Source of the DNA: Limnohabitans sp. JirII-31
Lineage (GTDB): Bacteria; Pseudomonadota; Gammaproteobacteria; Burkholderiales; Burkholderiaceae_C
Direction of reading: 5' to 3'
DNA length: 64,000 bases
Assembly: GCF_002778315.1 (NCBI RefSeq)
Contig: NZ_NESA01000009.1
Location: 1 to 64,000, forward strand
Under the pieces are notes generated by a model that had not been told where the DNA came from, made no database searches, and worked only from the letters and a program-made list of their open reading frames with translations. The translations under genes and the position numbers were made by a program. This document shows positions 1-10,036 of the stretch, piece by piece (positions within the stretch are counted from its first letter, which is position 1; each line of letters opens with the position of its first letter).

Positions 1-188
1 CCGTTGAACGCTTGTGACCACCTCAACCCGATTGGGCCTTGCTGAAGACATAGTCATATCCATAGTCGTATTCCTAGTTGTTAGTTTAAGGAATACCAAC
101 GGGACTGTTTTTCAGGGGGCTAACTCACCCGTATCCAATTCTGGACACTACTACGGACTCCTCAAGATTAGCAATTGATTGGGACTCT
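1..188. other. Intergenic stretch, no gene seen
   Basis: All three forward frames meet stop codons early and no plausible start with a ribosome binding site is visible. The stretch is AT-richer than the rest of the window. A 12-base imperfect tandem repeat occupies 49-60 and 61-72 (10 of 12 positions match). The reading frame of the following gene is open back to position 90, after a TAA at 87-89, but contains no ATG or GTG before 189. Confidence 0.5.
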
Positions 189-1238
189 GTGAATGGAGTT
201 TTTAGTTGGGATGCTTCTGGAATTACTTGGGCCGTGAATGGAGATCCAATTCCGCTATGGTACGGAGCGCTAAGTTACTTGAGTATTAAATGGGAGTTGA
301 CGGACTCTCAAGGGTTGAAGAATATTTGTACTTATACATTGAACTCTGATAATGGTACCGGACCGATACCAGATAACGAGAGCATCGCCTCATACATTGC
401 AATAAGTCAAGATTATTCAAATTTCGCAACATATAGAAATCCTTACGTTTACGGCGTCGACAAATATGCACGTGTAGACAATGAACATACAGGCTACTAC
501 TCCCCCCCCGTCATCCTAGACCTCAACGGTGACGGCGTTCATTTCACCTCACTCCAAAGCTCCAACGTCACGATGGATGTTAACTTTGACGGCATTCAAG
601 ACAAGATGGCCTGGGCAGGCAACGACGATGGCGTGTTGGTGTGGGACAAAGACCACAACCATCAAATCACAGATGCTTCAGAGTTCGGTTTTCAAACCCT
701 CAAGGTCGATGCCCAAACGGACTTGGAAGGTTTGCAAGCGCTAGACACCAACGGCAATGGCCTACTTGATGCGGGTGATGACAAGTTTGCGGAGTTTGCT
801 GTTTGGCAAGACGCCAATGGCAATGGCAAGACGGATGCGAACGAATTCAAAACACTGAGCGAGCTAAATATTGCCAGCATCAACCTGAAGTCGGATGGCC
901 AAATGCGTGATGCAGGGACGTTGTTGGCCAGCAGTGGCAGTGGCGAAAGCGATGCGGTGGTGATGGGCAATGCAGCCTTCACGCGCACAGACGGCAGCAC
1001 AGGCCTGGTGGCGGATGCGATGTTGGCTTATGAACCAGGACGTGTTGCCGCAGCAGAAGCCGATGCACAAGTGGCAGAAGTTGTCCGCCAAGCTTTGTTG
1101 TTTAACCAGATGTGCAACACAGCCCCGGTTTCAGATGCTGCGGCGTTGGCGTTTGTTCCTATTGAGACGGATGTGACGGTGCAAGACTTACTGGCAACCG
1201 CCTCTGAAGCTTCGCACCAAACGCTGCAAGCCGCGTGA
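189..1238 (+). CDS. EF-hand-type calcium-binding protein, probably 3' part of a larger RTX-like surface protein
   Basis: This 349-residue product has several Asp/Asn/Gly-rich calcium loops: DLNGDG at residues 111-116, DVNFDG near 130, DKDHNH near 153, DTNGNG near 186 and DANGNG near 208. The last three have the D-x-D/N-x-D/N-G form with a trailing acidic residue. This loop block is typical of the C-terminal part of very large secreted RTX/haemolysin-type proteins. No signal peptide and no nonapeptide repeat array are present. The GTG start has no good ribosome binding site. The first 100 codons are clearly AT-rich (23 G+C of 60 in 301-360), while the loop region is nearer to the local average. 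I read it as a truncated or rearranged gene; an independent short protein is possible. Confidence 0.55.
   Translation: MNGVFSWDASGITWAVNGDPIPLWYGALSYLSIKWELTDSQGLKNICTYTLNSDNGTGPIPDNESIASYIAISQDYSNFATYRNPYVYGVDKYARVDNEHTGYYSPPVILDLNGDGVHFTSLQSSNVTMDVNFDGIQDKMAWAGNDDGVLVWDKDHNHQITDASEFGFQTLKVDAQTDLEGLQALDTNGNGLLDAGDDKFAEFAVWQDANGNGKTDANEFKTLSELNIASINLKSDGQMRDAGTLLASSGSGESDAVVMGNAAFTRTDGSTGLVADAMLAYEPGRVAAAEADAQVAEVVRQALLFNQMCNTAPVSDAAALAFVPIETDVTVQDLLATASEASHQTLQAA
502..509 (+). repeat. Poly-C tract of 8 in the calcium-binding gene
   Basis: Eight consecutive C residues encode the Ser-Pro-Pro just before the first calcium loop of the 189-1238 gene. A one-base slip would frameshift the whole calcium-binding part. 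The tract lies at the boundary between the AT-rich N-terminal part and the more typical C-terminal part. Confidence 0.9.
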
Positions 1239-1252
1239 TGTGAACGACCGAC

Positions 1253-1729
1253 TCACCGACCCACATAACTCCCCGACTTCCCCCCATGCTTCTCTAGCAA
1301 GCGCACATCGGTGATGGTCATGCCTCGGTCGACCGCTTTGCACATGTCATAAATCGTGAGCAATGCAATTTGCACGGCGGTCAGTGCCTCCATCTCAACG
1401 CCAGTCTGTCCCACGGTTTCTACCGTCGCAGTGCACGCAATGCTGTGGTTGTCGGCGTTCATTGCAAACGCCACGGCAACACGTGTGAGCGCCAAGGGGT
1501 GGCACAGAGGAATCAAGTCACTGGTCTTTTTGGCGGCTTGAATCCCTGCGATGCGCGCAATGCCCAGCACGTCGCCTTTTTTCGCGGTGCCGCTTTGCAC
1601 CAGTTCAAACGTGGCAGGCAGCATGTGAATGCTGCCACTGGCGACACCAACCCGACGCGTGTGGGCTTTGTCGGCCACATCGACCATGTGGGCTTGGCCT
1701 TGGGCATCAAAGTGAGTGAGTGTGGACAT
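1253..1729 (-). CDS. moaC: Cyclic pyranopterin monophosphate synthase MoaC
   Basis: MoaC converts the MoaA product (3',8-cyclo-7,8-dihydro-GTP) to cyclic pyranopterin monophosphate in cytoplasmic molybdenum cofactor synthesis. The 158-residue product fits the family length. The ATG at 1729 was preferred over the GTG at 1741 because the residues known from E. coli MoaC then fall at identical numbers: Lys51, His77 in LCHPL, Glu112/Glu114, Asp128 and Lys131. No other molybdopterin gene is next to it. It converges with the calcium-binding gene and diverges from the M48 protease gene, so it is probably monocistronic. A TATGAT hexamer at 1764-1769 (minus strand) is a candidate -10. Confidence 0.97.
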   Translation of the reverse strand: MSTLTHFDAQGQAHMVDVADKAHTRRVGVASGSIHMLPATFELVQSGTAKKGDVLGIARIAGIQAAKKTSDLIPLCHPLALTRVAVAFAMNADNHSIACTATVETVGQTGVEMEALTAVQIALLTIYDMCKAVDRGMTITDVRLLEKHGGKSGSYVGR

Positions 1730-1796
1730 GGGCAAATTCACCGGGGGTTAACATGACAGGCGCATCATACGGCCCGGCCCCTCTGTCTCTGTCACC

Positions 1797-3398
1797 ATGC
1801 TTTCATACGCTTCAATTTTTGCTTCTGTGCACCGCGCTGGCTGGCAACGTCTGGGTTTGCTGGGGCTGTGCGTGAGCTTGGGGTTGCCGCTCAACCCCCT
1901 GCACGCCCAGCCTGCTACCACCCGTTTGCCCAACTTGGGCGACGGCGCTGAATTGCCCCTGGGTGCAGAGCGTCGCCTGGGCGAGAGCATTGCACGCGAA
2001 ATCTACCGCGACCCCGACTACATCGACGACCCAGTGCTGGGCGACTACCTGCAATCCATTTGGCAAGTGCTGTTGGACTCAGCCAGACAGCGCGGTGAAC
2101 TCACCCCGGAGTTGGAGCAACAGTTTGCTTGGCAAGTGGCCTTGATTCGCGACCGCAGCATCAACGCCTTTGCGCTGCCTGGCGGGTATTTGGGCGTGCA
2201 CTTGGGCCTGATCTCTGCCGTGGCCAGCCCCGATGAGTTGGCCTCGGTGCTCGCGCACGAACTCACCCACGTGACCCAGCGCCACATTGCCCGCATGATG
2301 GCGCAGCAAGGGCGTCAAGGCCCGATGGTGGTGGCGGCCATGATCTTGGGCATGCTGGCGGCCAGCCGAACACCCAGCGCCAGTGGCATGAGTGCTGCCA
2401 ACGCCGTCATGGTGGGCGGTTCAGCCGCCGCCATGCAAAGCCAGTTGAATTTTTCGCGTGACATGGAGCGCGAGGCCGACCGCATTGGCTATGGCGTGAT
2501 GACCGGCGCTGGCTTCGAGCCGCAAGGCTTTGTCACCATGTTTGAAAAGCTGCAACAAGCGGCGCGTTTGAACGACAACGGTTCCTTCCCCTACCTGCGC
2601 AGCCACCCCATGACCAACGAGCGCATTGCCGACGCCCAAGTGCGTCAGCAGTTGCTGCCTCCACGCCCTGCGTTGGCCTTGCGTGCGGTACACGCCATGA
2701 TGGCCGCACGCGCCCAAGTGTTGACCGGCCCCGGTGTCGATGCCTTGCGTGCCATCAGCGCACAAGGCTCGGCCAGCAACTTGGCGTCGGCTCCCGTGGC
2801 CAAGCAGGCTGGGGCGTTATATGGCGCCACCATGGCTGACATGGCTCTGCGTGAATGGGCTTCTGCCCGACAGCATATGGCACGTTTGCAGGCCTTGCCC
2901 AATTCAGATGCCCCCGCCGCATACGCCGTGCGCTTGCTCAGCACTGAACTGGCCTTGGCCATGGGCGACGCCACGCAAGCCCTTGGTGTGATCGAACCCA
3001 AAGTCCGCGTGCTTGCCGCAGACGACCGTTCCGGCCACCTGCTGTTGGCGCAAAGTCGTTTGGCTTCCAAGCAAGTGGCGCAAGCCAAACTGGCCAGCCA
3101 AGAATTGATGCTGTGGCTCAACCAACGTCCGCGCGATGCCTTGGCCTGGCAACTGCTCGCGTCGGCCTATGAGCTGCAAGGCGACAGCTTGCGCGCCATC
3201 CGCGCACAGGCCGAGGCACGTGCCATGGAGTTGGATTACCCGGCGGCTGTGGACCGCTTCAAAGCGGCGCAAGAGTTGTCTAGGGGTTTGGCGCGTGAAG
3301 GTCGCTTAGACCGCGCCGGGCACATCGAGGCATCCATCATCGATGCCCGCCTGCGCCAGTTAGAGAATTTGCGGCGGGAACAAGCGCTGGAGCGCTGA
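1797..3398 (+). CDS. M48 family metalloprotease with C-terminal TPRs, BepA-like
   Basis: The product is predicted to be a periplasmic zinc metalloprotease of the BepA/YfgC type, which in E. coli acts in outer membrane protein (LptD/BamA) quality control. An N-terminal signal peptide (about residues 15-37, ending HAQ) is followed by the M48 domain with HELTH at residues 154-158 and a downstream EREAD motif that supplies the third zinc ligand. An Ala/Gln/Leu-rich helical region resembling TPRs fills the last 200 residues. The length of 533 is close to the family. Its 3' end overlaps the convergent membrane protein gene by 39 bases. The start is the first ATG; the ribosome binding site is weak. 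Confidence 0.93.
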   Translation: MLSYASIFASVHRAGWQRLGLLGLCVSLGLPLNPLHAQPATTRLPNLGDGAELPLGAERRLGESIAREIYRDPDYIDDPVLGDYLQSIWQVLLDSARQRGELTPELEQQFAWQVALIRDRSINAFALPGGYLGVHLGLISAVASPDELASVLAHELTHVTQRHIARMMAQQGRQGPMVVAAMILGMLAASRTPSASGMSAANAVMVGGSAAAMQSQLNFSRDMEREADRIGYGVMTGAGFEPQGFVTMFEKLQQAARLNDNGSFPYLRSHPMTNERIADAQVRQQLLPPRPALALRAVHAMMAARAQVLTGPGVDALRAISAQGSASNLASAPVAKQAGALYGATMADMALREWASARQHMARLQALPNSDAPAAYAVRLLSTELALAMGDATQALGVIEPKVRVLAADDRSGHLLLAQSRLASKQVAQAKLASQELMLWLNQRPRDALAWQLLASAYELQGDSLRAIRAQAEARAMELDYPAAVDRFKAAQELSRGLAREGRLDRAGHIEASIIDARLRQLENLRREQALER

Positions 3399-3719
3399 GT
3401 CAATCACCACGCCAAACGCTGAGTAGACCAGCGAGCCCAGCAAGGCCGCGCCAAAGCCTTGCACCTGGAAGCCGTCCAAGATGCCGGCCACGGCCCAAAA
3501 CATCAAGGCATTGATGACAAACAAAAACAACCCCAGCGTGACCACGGTCACAGGCAGCGTCAGCACCACCAGCGCAGGGCGCACCACCAAGTTGAACAAA
3601 CCGATCACAAAGGCGGCCACCATGGCCGCGCCAAAGCCCGTGACTTCAACGCCGCTGTAGAGATGTGCCAGGGCCAAGAGGGCCACGGCATGGAGTAACC
3701 AAGAGAAAATAAGTTTCAT
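3360..3719 (-). CDS. Phage holin family (superfamily IV, DUF360-like) small membrane protein
   Basis: This 119-residue protein is almost wholly hydrophobic, with four predicted membrane segments. An Asn-Leu-x-x-Arg-Pro motif sits in the second/third segment region, typical of the 'phage holin family' membrane proteins common in bacterial chromosomes. It is not evidence of a prophage: no phage gene is nearby. The function is unknown. I chose the ATG at 3719 (MKLIF), which starts a natural first membrane segment, over an upstream start that would add polar residues. Its stop lies 39 bases inside the 3' end of the convergent M48 protease gene. Confidence 0.85.
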   Translation of the reverse strand: MKLIFSWLLHAVALLALAHLYSGVEVTGFGAAMVAAFVIGLFNLVVRPALVVLTLPVTVVTLGLFLFVINALMFWAVAGILDGFQVQGFGAALLGSLVYSAFGVVIDSALQRLFPPQIL

Positions 3720-3796
3720 GTCAGGCCAGCATAGCATCCCGGCTATCATCCACACCCCCCAACGCCCCGGTTTATTAGGTAGCCCCCTCTAGCGCC

Positions 3797-4198
3797 ATGT
3801 CAGGTATCCACATCACCGACATCGAAGCCGCCATCAATTTTTGGCGCGACAAAAAGCCCTCTCCTGATGGCGTCACACTCGCGCCTGAAATTCGTGCCTT
3901 GGCAGAGGTCTATGCCTTGATGGTTTATTACCGAGAAGACGAAGCCGCTGAAAAAGGTTTCCCACCCAAAGCCTATGACGCGTGGCTCACTTGGTACCAG
4001 AGCACGCCAGACACGCCCTGCATCGCCATCTGCTCCACCAGCCAGGGTGACCCCGAATGCAAAGGCTGTGGCCGCACGTTTGACGAGGTGCAGTACTGGA
4101 CCGAAATGTCACCCGCAGACAAGCGCAGCACCTGGCGGCGCATCAGCATCATCGGGACTTCGTGGCGCTTCAACAAATACGCTGAGCGCGCCGCCTAA
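3797..4198 (+). CDS. DUF3717-DUF1289 two-domain protein with cysteine cluster
   Basis: This 133-residue protein has two parts. Residues 1-65 are a helical DUF3717-type region. Residues 72-120 are a DUF1289 domain with four cysteines: Pro-Cys-Ile-x-x-Cys, then Cys-Lys-Gly-Cys-Gly-Arg. It also has the typical Trp-x-x-Met-x-x-x-x-Lys/Arg after the cluster. The cysteines suggest a small zinc- or metal-binding fold, but no biochemical role is established for the family. It is encoded alone between two leftward genes. No strong Shine-Dalgarno sequence precedes the ATG. Confidence 0.88.
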   Translation: MSGIHITDIEAAINFWRDKKPSPDGVTLAPEIRALAEVYALMVYYREDEAAEKGFPPKAYDAWLTWYQSTPDTPCIAICSTSQGDPECKGCGRTFDEVQYWTEMSPADKRSTWRRISIIGTSWRFNKYAERAA

Positions 4199-4244
4199 AG
4201 TTTGAGAGAAAGCGCAGCCTCTTAAAAATGGGATGCGCTCGGGC

Positions 4245-4805
4245 CTACTTCCAGCGCTCGCACTCGATGTCAACCGTGGTCTTGCCATTGCTCATCATCA
4301 CCACGCCTTCTTGCACCGTGGCTTGCAACTGCATGCTGCGCTCGGCCAGCTTGGCCAACTCTTGCGAGGCCGCGCTGGGAATGCGCCACACCTGCAAGGT
4401 GCTGGGTTTGATGAGTTTGTTTTGCATGGTGCGCCACCACACCTCACCCGAGCTGGAGAACACATACAGCATCACCTGATCGGCTTTGCTACAGGCTTTG
4501 AGCAGGGGCTTTTCTTCGGGCTGGCCGACCTCAATCCACAGCCGCGTGCGGCCGGTGAAGTCGCGCAGCATCACGTCGGGTTCGTTGGGGTCTGACAAAC
4601 CGGCACCAAAGCCCAGCACGCCGTCACCGTTGCACACGTCTTGCAACTGGTGCGCTTGCAGCGACAGGGCCACCAGACGAACCATCATGCGTTCGTCGGT
4701 CTCGCTCGGGTGGCGCGCCAAGGTGAGCGCGTGGTCGGCGTAGTAGCCGTGGTCAATGTCGGCGATCTGAACGTTCGCCTTGAAGATGGTGGATTTGATG
4801 GCCAT
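4245..4805 (-). CDS. yaeQ: YaeQ family protein
   Basis: The 186-residue product matches YaeQ along its length: an N-terminal MAIKSTIFKA, then Asp-His-Gly-Tyr-Tyr and His-Pro-x-Glu-Thr-x-Glu-Arg-Met-Met-x-Arg. YaeQ has a restriction-nuclease-like PD-(D/E)XK fold. It was once reported as a suppressor of RfaH loss, but its biochemical role is unsettled. The gene starts 14 bases after the purB stop on the same strand and is probably cotranscribed with purB. Confidence 0.95.
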   Translation of the reverse strand: MAIKSTIFKANVQIADIDHGYYADHALTLARHPSETDERMMVRLVALSLQAHQLQDVCNGDGVLGFGAGLSDPNEPDVMLRDFTGRTRLWIEVGQPEEKPLLKACSKADQVMLYVFSSSGEVWWRTMQNKLIKPSTLQVWRIPSAASQELAKLAERSMQLQATVQEGVVMMSNGKTTVDIECERWK

Positions 4806-4819
4806 GGGGTGTGCGTCGC

Positions 4820-6211
<1,392 letters not shown>

Positions 6212-6283
6212 GGTGGTGCCGCGCACACCTGACGCTGCATGGAGCCCGATAAAATGCACGCCAATTCAAACCACACACGATTT

Positions 6284-6898
6284 ATGAAACTCATTGGTGC
6301 CATCAGCAGTCCCTACGTGCGCAAAGTACGCATCGTCATGGCTGAGAAAAAACTGGACTACCAGTTCTTGCTTGAAGACGTTTGGTCTGCCGACACCCAC
6401 ATCGCCCAATCCAACCCCTTGGGCAAGGTGCCGTGCCTCATCATGGAAGGTGGCGAGGCGCTGTTTGATTCGCGCGTCATCGTGGAATACGTCGACACCT
6501 TGTCGCCGGTGGGCAAGCTCATTCCTGTAGGCGGACGTGACCGCGCCGAAGTCAAAACCTGGGAGGCCTTGGCCGATGGGCTGTTAGACGCTGCGATCTT
6601 GGCCCGCTTGGAAGCGCACTGGCCGGGTCGCGCCGATGCCGAACGCAGCCAAGCCTGGATTGAGCGTCAGATGAAAAAAATCGACGACAGCCTGGCTGCC
6701 ATGGACCGCGCTTTGGCCGAACGCAACTACTGCATGGGCATTCACTTGAGCCTGGCCGACATTGCCGTGGGCTGTGCCCTGGGCTATTTGGATTTCCGCT
6801 TTGCCTACATCGATTGGCGCAGCGAGCACCCCAACCTCGGCGCTTTGTACGAGCGCTTGGCGCAACGCCCTAGTTTTCAAGACACCCAGCCAGCGTGA
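6284..6898 (+). CDS. Glutathione S-transferase family protein
   Basis: This 204-residue cytosolic GST-like protein has an N-terminal thioredoxin-fold domain (residues 1-80). It includes SSPYVRKVRI, a cis-proline in GKVPCLI and the glutathione gamma-glutamyl-binding Asp-Ser-Arg. A helical C-terminal domain contains SLADIAVG. It resembles YibF-type GSTs, and the substrate is unknown. The ATG at 6284 (MKLIGAI) places the first beta strand correctly; upstream in-frame starts would add a non-conserved tail. A TAAAAT at 6250-6255 is a possible -10. A strong intrinsic terminator follows the stop codon. Confidence 0.93.
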   Translation: MKLIGAISSPYVRKVRIVMAEKKLDYQFLLEDVWSADTHIAQSNPLGKVPCLIMEGGEALFDSRVIVEYVDTLSPVGKLIPVGGRDRAEVKTWEALADGLLDAAILARLEAHWPGRADAERSQAWIERQMKKIDDSLAAMDRALAERNYCMGIHLSLADIAVGCALGYLDFRFAYIDWRSEHPNLGALYERLAQRPSFQDTQPA

Positions 6899-6907
6899 AC
6901 GGCCAAC

Positions 6908-6932
6908 GCCCGCTGCAGCGGGCCTTTTCTTT
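6908..6932 (+). terminator. Rho-independent terminator after the GST gene
   Basis: A perfect 16-base palindrome (6908-6923, GC-rich 6-bp stem plus TGCA centre) is followed by a T-rich tail CTTTTCTTT. It starts 10 bases after the GST stop codon and reads correctly only on the plus strand. Confidence 0.85.
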
Positions 6933-7408
6933 CAGCGGTTGGCGCGGCGTTTGAGCCAGCGCATCAAAGCGCCCACCAGCGGTAACTTTTCGTACAGCTC
7001 TTCGGCGGCATCCCAGTAGTCGCGGTGTACGGCCACGCGCCAAACGCCTTGGTCTTGGCGCAGCACCAAGTGGCTGGCCCCTCGGACGGTCTGCGTCGTG
7101 CCGCGCTTGAAGTTGCGAAACGCAAACAAAAAATCCCAGGTCACACAACACTGTGCGCCTTGTTGCACGCATTGGGTGATGACAAAGCGAGGGGCCTCTA
7201 ATTCGCAAAACATGTGCTCAAAAATCGCGCGGATGGCGGCCAAGCCTGTCACCTCGTTGAACGGGTCTTTGAACTGTGCATCGTGGCTGTAAATGTCGCC
7301 CAGTTGCGCCAAGTCGCTGGGTTGCAGGTGTTCAAAAAAAGCCACCAAGCGTGCCACTGCGGCTTGCGGGGTGTCGGTGCCAAGAGGGGTGTGTTCGCGG
7401 GTGTGCAT
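6932..7408 (-). CDS. Nuclear transport factor 2 (SnoaL-like) family protein
   Basis: The 158-residue product has an NTF2-like cone fold: an amphipathic N-terminal helix, YSHDAQFKDPFNEV, a helix with IFEHMF, and C-terminal strands ending WRVAVHRDYWD. This fold hosts small-molecule isomerases, hydrolases or steroid and lipid binders; a specific activity cannot be assigned. It is the last gene of the nine-gene leftward operon and begins 7 bases after the SDR stop codon. Its position suggests a role in the same lipid or redox pathway. The ATG at 7408 was chosen because upstream residues overlap the SDR gene and are not family-like. Confidence 0.88.
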   Translation of the reverse strand: MHTREHTPLGTDTPQAAVARLVAFFEHLQPSDLAQLGDIYSHDAQFKDPFNEVTGLAAIRAIFEHMFCELEAPRFVITQCVQQGAQCCVTWDFLFAFRNFKRGTTQTVRGASHLVLRQDQGVWRVAVHRDYWDAAEELYEKLPLVGALMRWLKRRANR

Positions 7409-7415
7409 GAGGGCC

Positions 7416-8189
7416 TCACAGGCCGGTGGCGCGGTGCACGATGGCAAAGTACCACCGGTAGGGCAACACGCGCAACAGCTTGAGCCAGCGCGTGAAGCGC
7501 TTGGGGAAATGAATTTCAAACAGCCCACGGGCCCAGCCCTGCAACATGGCGTCGGCGGCTTGCGCCGGGCTGATCAAGGCCGGCATCTCGAAGCTGTTTT
7601 GTGCAGTCAGAGGCGTGGCGACAAAGCCCGGGTTGACCACGCTCACGCCGATGCCTTGCGATGCGAGGTCCATGTACAAGGCTTCGGCCAAGTGAATCAA
7701 CGCCGCTTTGGTGGGGCCATAGGCCAGGCTTTGCGGCAAGCCCCTGTAGCCTGCCACGCTGGATATCAAACTCAGGTGACCCTGGCCTTGTTGCAGCAGG
7801 CTTGGCAACACGGCGTCCAGCATGTGCAAGGCACCGGTGTAGTTGACCGCCTGGTGTTGCAGCATCTCGGGCAGCGAATACGCTGTGGCCCGCACCGACT
7901 TGTAATAGCCCGCGCAGTACACCACCACATCCAGCCCTTGCAGTGCTTGCACTTGCTCGGCCACGTGTCGCATGGCGTGGGCATCTGTCACATCTAAGGC
8001 AAAGGCATGGGCGCCCGCGTGCGCTTGAACAAACGCTGCCAACAACTCGCCTTGGCGTGCCGACACCACCACGCGCGCCCCAGCGGCATGCAGCGCGTGT
8101 GCAGTGGCCAGGCCAATGCCGCTGGACGCGCCAATCAGCCACACACTGCGGCCTGCCCATTGGGTGATGGGTGGGTTCATGGGCCGCAT
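7416..8189 (-). CDS. SDR family NAD(P)-dependent oxidoreductase
   Basis: This 257-residue classical short-chain dehydrogenase has the nucleotide-binding GASSGIG at residues 20-26. The catalytic Ser lies near 143, with Tyr157 and Lys161 in Tyr-Gly-Pro-Thr-Lys. The usual NNAG is replaced by Tyr-Cys-Ala-Gly. The C-terminal tail is basic and aromatic (FPKRFTRWLK), suggesting membrane association. It follows the DUF3833 stop by one base (TGA-C-ATG) and is the eighth gene of the operon. The substrate is unknown; the surrounding lipid-modifying genes suggest a fatty-acyl or lipid-derived carbonyl. Confidence 0.93.
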   Translation of the reverse strand: MRPMNPPITQWAGRSVWLIGASSGIGLATAHALHAAGARVVVSARQGELLAAFVQAHAGAHAFALDVTDAHAMRHVAEQVQALQGLDVVVYCAGYYKSVRATAYSLPEMLQHQAVNYTGALHMLDAVLPSLLQQGQGHLSLISSVAGYRGLPQSLAYGPTKAALIHLAEALYMDLASQGIGVSVVNPGFVATPLTAQNSFEMPALISPAQAADAMLQGWARGLFEIHFPKRFTRWLKLLRVLPYRWYFAIVHRATGL

Positions 8190-8190
8190 G

Positions 8191-8739
8191 TCAGGCTCGC
8201 CGTTGGAACGACAGGGTCACATCGCCCAGGTGGATGCCCCACTTGGTCATGCGTGCTTTGTTGAGCATGACCTGTGGCGTCATCAGGTACATCCAGTCGT
8301 CCATCTGCACGTTCCAGACTTGGCCATCGACCGGCAGCGCCAGGGTGTAGCCCCACCGAAAGCTGTTGCCACGGGTTTGGCCTTGGGCCGTGCCCACCAC
8401 GTCGCCCGCCGTGCCGCTGTAGGCCCCGTTGCCCAAGTGCTGCAAACGCCAAATGCGTTTGTCGCGGGTGCCGTCGGCATACACAAAGTCTTCGTCCAGC
8501 ACGCCGCTGTCGCCTTGCCATTGGCAGTTCATCACCACGGTGAAGCGTTTGACCACCTTGCCGTTGCGGTCGGTGAACACGCCCCATGCATCCACGGTGC
8601 CGTTGAAGTACTGGCGCAGGTCCAGCAGCGGGCGCTCGTTGGCATAGTCGTCCACGCTGGGGCTGGCGCAGCCACTCAGGGCTGCGGCGCCCACCACCGT
8701 GCCCACGCTACCCAGCAACAGTTTTCGTCGGTTCATCAT
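8191..8739 (-). CDS. DUF3833 family lipoprotein
   Basis: The 182-residue protein has a signal sequence with a lipobox-like Ala-Ala-Leu-Ser-Gly-Cys near residue 23, so it is probably anchored in the outer membrane. The mature part shows the DUF3833 pattern: FNGTVDAWGVFTDRNG, then DEDFVYADGTRDKRIW and a C-terminal beta-rich stretch. DUF3833 proteins often sit beside CFA-synthase and chalcone-isomerase-like genes, as here, but have no proven activity. A GGAGAA ribosome binding site 5 bases before the ATG at 8739 supports the start. The gene begins one base after the MFS stop codon. Confidence 0.9.
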   Translation of the reverse strand: MMNRRKLLLGSVGTVVGAAALSGCASPSVDDYANERPLLDLRQYFNGTVDAWGVFTDRNGKVVKRFTVVMNCQWQGDSGVLDEDFVYADGTRDKRIWRLQHLGNGAYSGTAGDVVGTAQGQTRGNSFRWGYTLALPVDGQVWNVQMDDWMYLMTPQVMLNKARMTKWGIHLGDVTLSFQRRA

Positions 8740-8740
8740 G

Positions 8741-10036
8741 TCAGTTCTCCTGCAACACATGGCGCAGCGTCCACAAACGCCACGCGGCTAAAAATTTCAG
8801 ACCGCAAGGCAGCACACCATAGGCCAAGGTCAGCGCCCACAGTCCTGAGGCATTGTGCGCTCCTGGTGTGTAGCCCAGGGCTTGCAAGGCCGGCAAGCTC
8901 ACGCCCGCAGCCAAGGCGAGGTTGAGTTTGGTCGCCACTTGCCACCACCCCAGGTAGCGGCCCTCATGCGCGCCGTCGTCACCCGCCCGTTGAATCACGC
9001 CTGTCAGCAAGGCACCAGGCACCACCAGGTCGGCACCCAGCGCCAAACCCGACAAGGCGCAGATCACGCCAAAGCCGATCAAGTCGCCGGCAGCCAAGCT
9101 GACCGTCCACATGAACACGCCCATGGCCAGCGCCATCCCGAGGCCCCAGGCCTGCAACAGTCCCACGCGGCGCACCACACGCAGCCACAGCGGCAGCGAC
9201 GCCGCGGCGGCCACAAAGTAGAGGCCTAGGTAGCGCGCCTCAAAGCCGCTGGGCGCTTGCAGTTGGTCTTGGATGAAAAACATCACCAAGGTGGCCGGCA
9301 CGGCGCTGGCAATGCCGTTGAGCACAAACACTTGCAGCAGGGCGCGAAACGCTGGGCGTTGCAGCGGCGATGCATCGCTGACCGGGACACTGTGTGTGTC
9401 GTGTCTTGGCTGCGACGGAAACGGTGCGCTGCGCCACAGCCACCAGCACAGGCCCAGTGCCAACGCAAATCCACTCACCAGCAGGTGGGCATGCAGCAAG
9501 GTGGGCAAGACCGAGGCCAGCACCACCCCCACCAGCCCTAAGCCTTCGCGCCACGCCACGATGCGGCTTTGCTGTGTGGCTTGGCCACCCAAGCGGGTGC
9601 CCCAAGACTGCAAGCTCAGGTTCAAGCAGGTGGCCCCCACATAGGCCAGCACCAAGCACACGGCGGCGAAGGGCAGAACGTTGTCGGGCGTGACCTGCAC
9701 ACCCAGCAGGCGCAACCACACATCGGGCAGCCACAAGCCAGCAAAGCCCAAGGCCAACAGAACGCTCAACGCGCCGGTGCGTTGGCGCACGCGTGCCATG
9801 CCCTGGGCAAACCAGCTGTCACAGCGCGCGCCCAGCCAGGGGTCGAGCAAGGCATCCAGGGCGCGCACGGCCAACAGCAAGGCGCCTAGGCTGGCCAGTG
9901 ACACGCCCCACTCGGTGGCGTAACGGTGTGGCAGCAGCACATACAAAGGCAAGCTCACAAAGGCCAGCGGCAAAGCCATTCCACTCAAGCGCAGCCACTG
10001 CGTGATGGGCCACGGTGCGTGGTGGGTGTTCGTCAC
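8741..10036 (-). CDS. MFS_2 / GPH-type transporter
   Basis: This 431-residue integral membrane protein has about 12 hydrophobic segments. The N-terminal motif around residues 40-65 (ALDALLDPWLGARCD) has the conserved acidic residues of the glycoside-pentoside-hexuronide (MelB-like, MFS_2) family. The same superfamily includes MFSD2A-type lysophospholipid carriers. Given its place between lipid-acting genes, lipid or lysolipid movement is my inference, not a sequence proof. The GTG start at 10036 overlaps the upstream stop codon as GTGA. A far longer reading upstream is rejected because it only shadows the preceding gene. Confidence 0.85.
   Translation of the reverse strand: MTNTHHAPWPITQWLRLSGMALPLAFVSLPLYVLLPHRYATEWGVSLASLGALLLAVRALDALLDPWLGARCDSWFAQGMARVRQRTGALSVLLALGFAGLWLPDVWLRLLGVQVTPDNVLPFAAVCLVLAYVGATCLNLSLQSWGTRLGGQATQQSRIVAWREGLGLVGVVLASVLPTLLHAHLLVSGFALALGLCWWLWRSAPFPSQPRHDTHSVPVSDASPLQRPAFRALLQVFVLNGIASAVPATLVMFFIQDQLQAPSGFEARYLGLYFVAAAASLPLWLRVVRRVGLLQAWGLGMALAMGVFMWTVSLAAGDLIGFGVICALSGLALGADLVVPGALLTGVIQRAGDDGAHEGRYLGWWQVATKLNLALAAGVSLPALQALGYTPGAHNASGLWALTLAYGVLPCGLKFLAAWRLWTLRHVLQEN

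Noticed and set aside
3360..3719. Holin-family gene as evidence of a prophage
   Set aside because: No phage structural, lysis or integrase gene is nearby, and this family is common in chromosomes.
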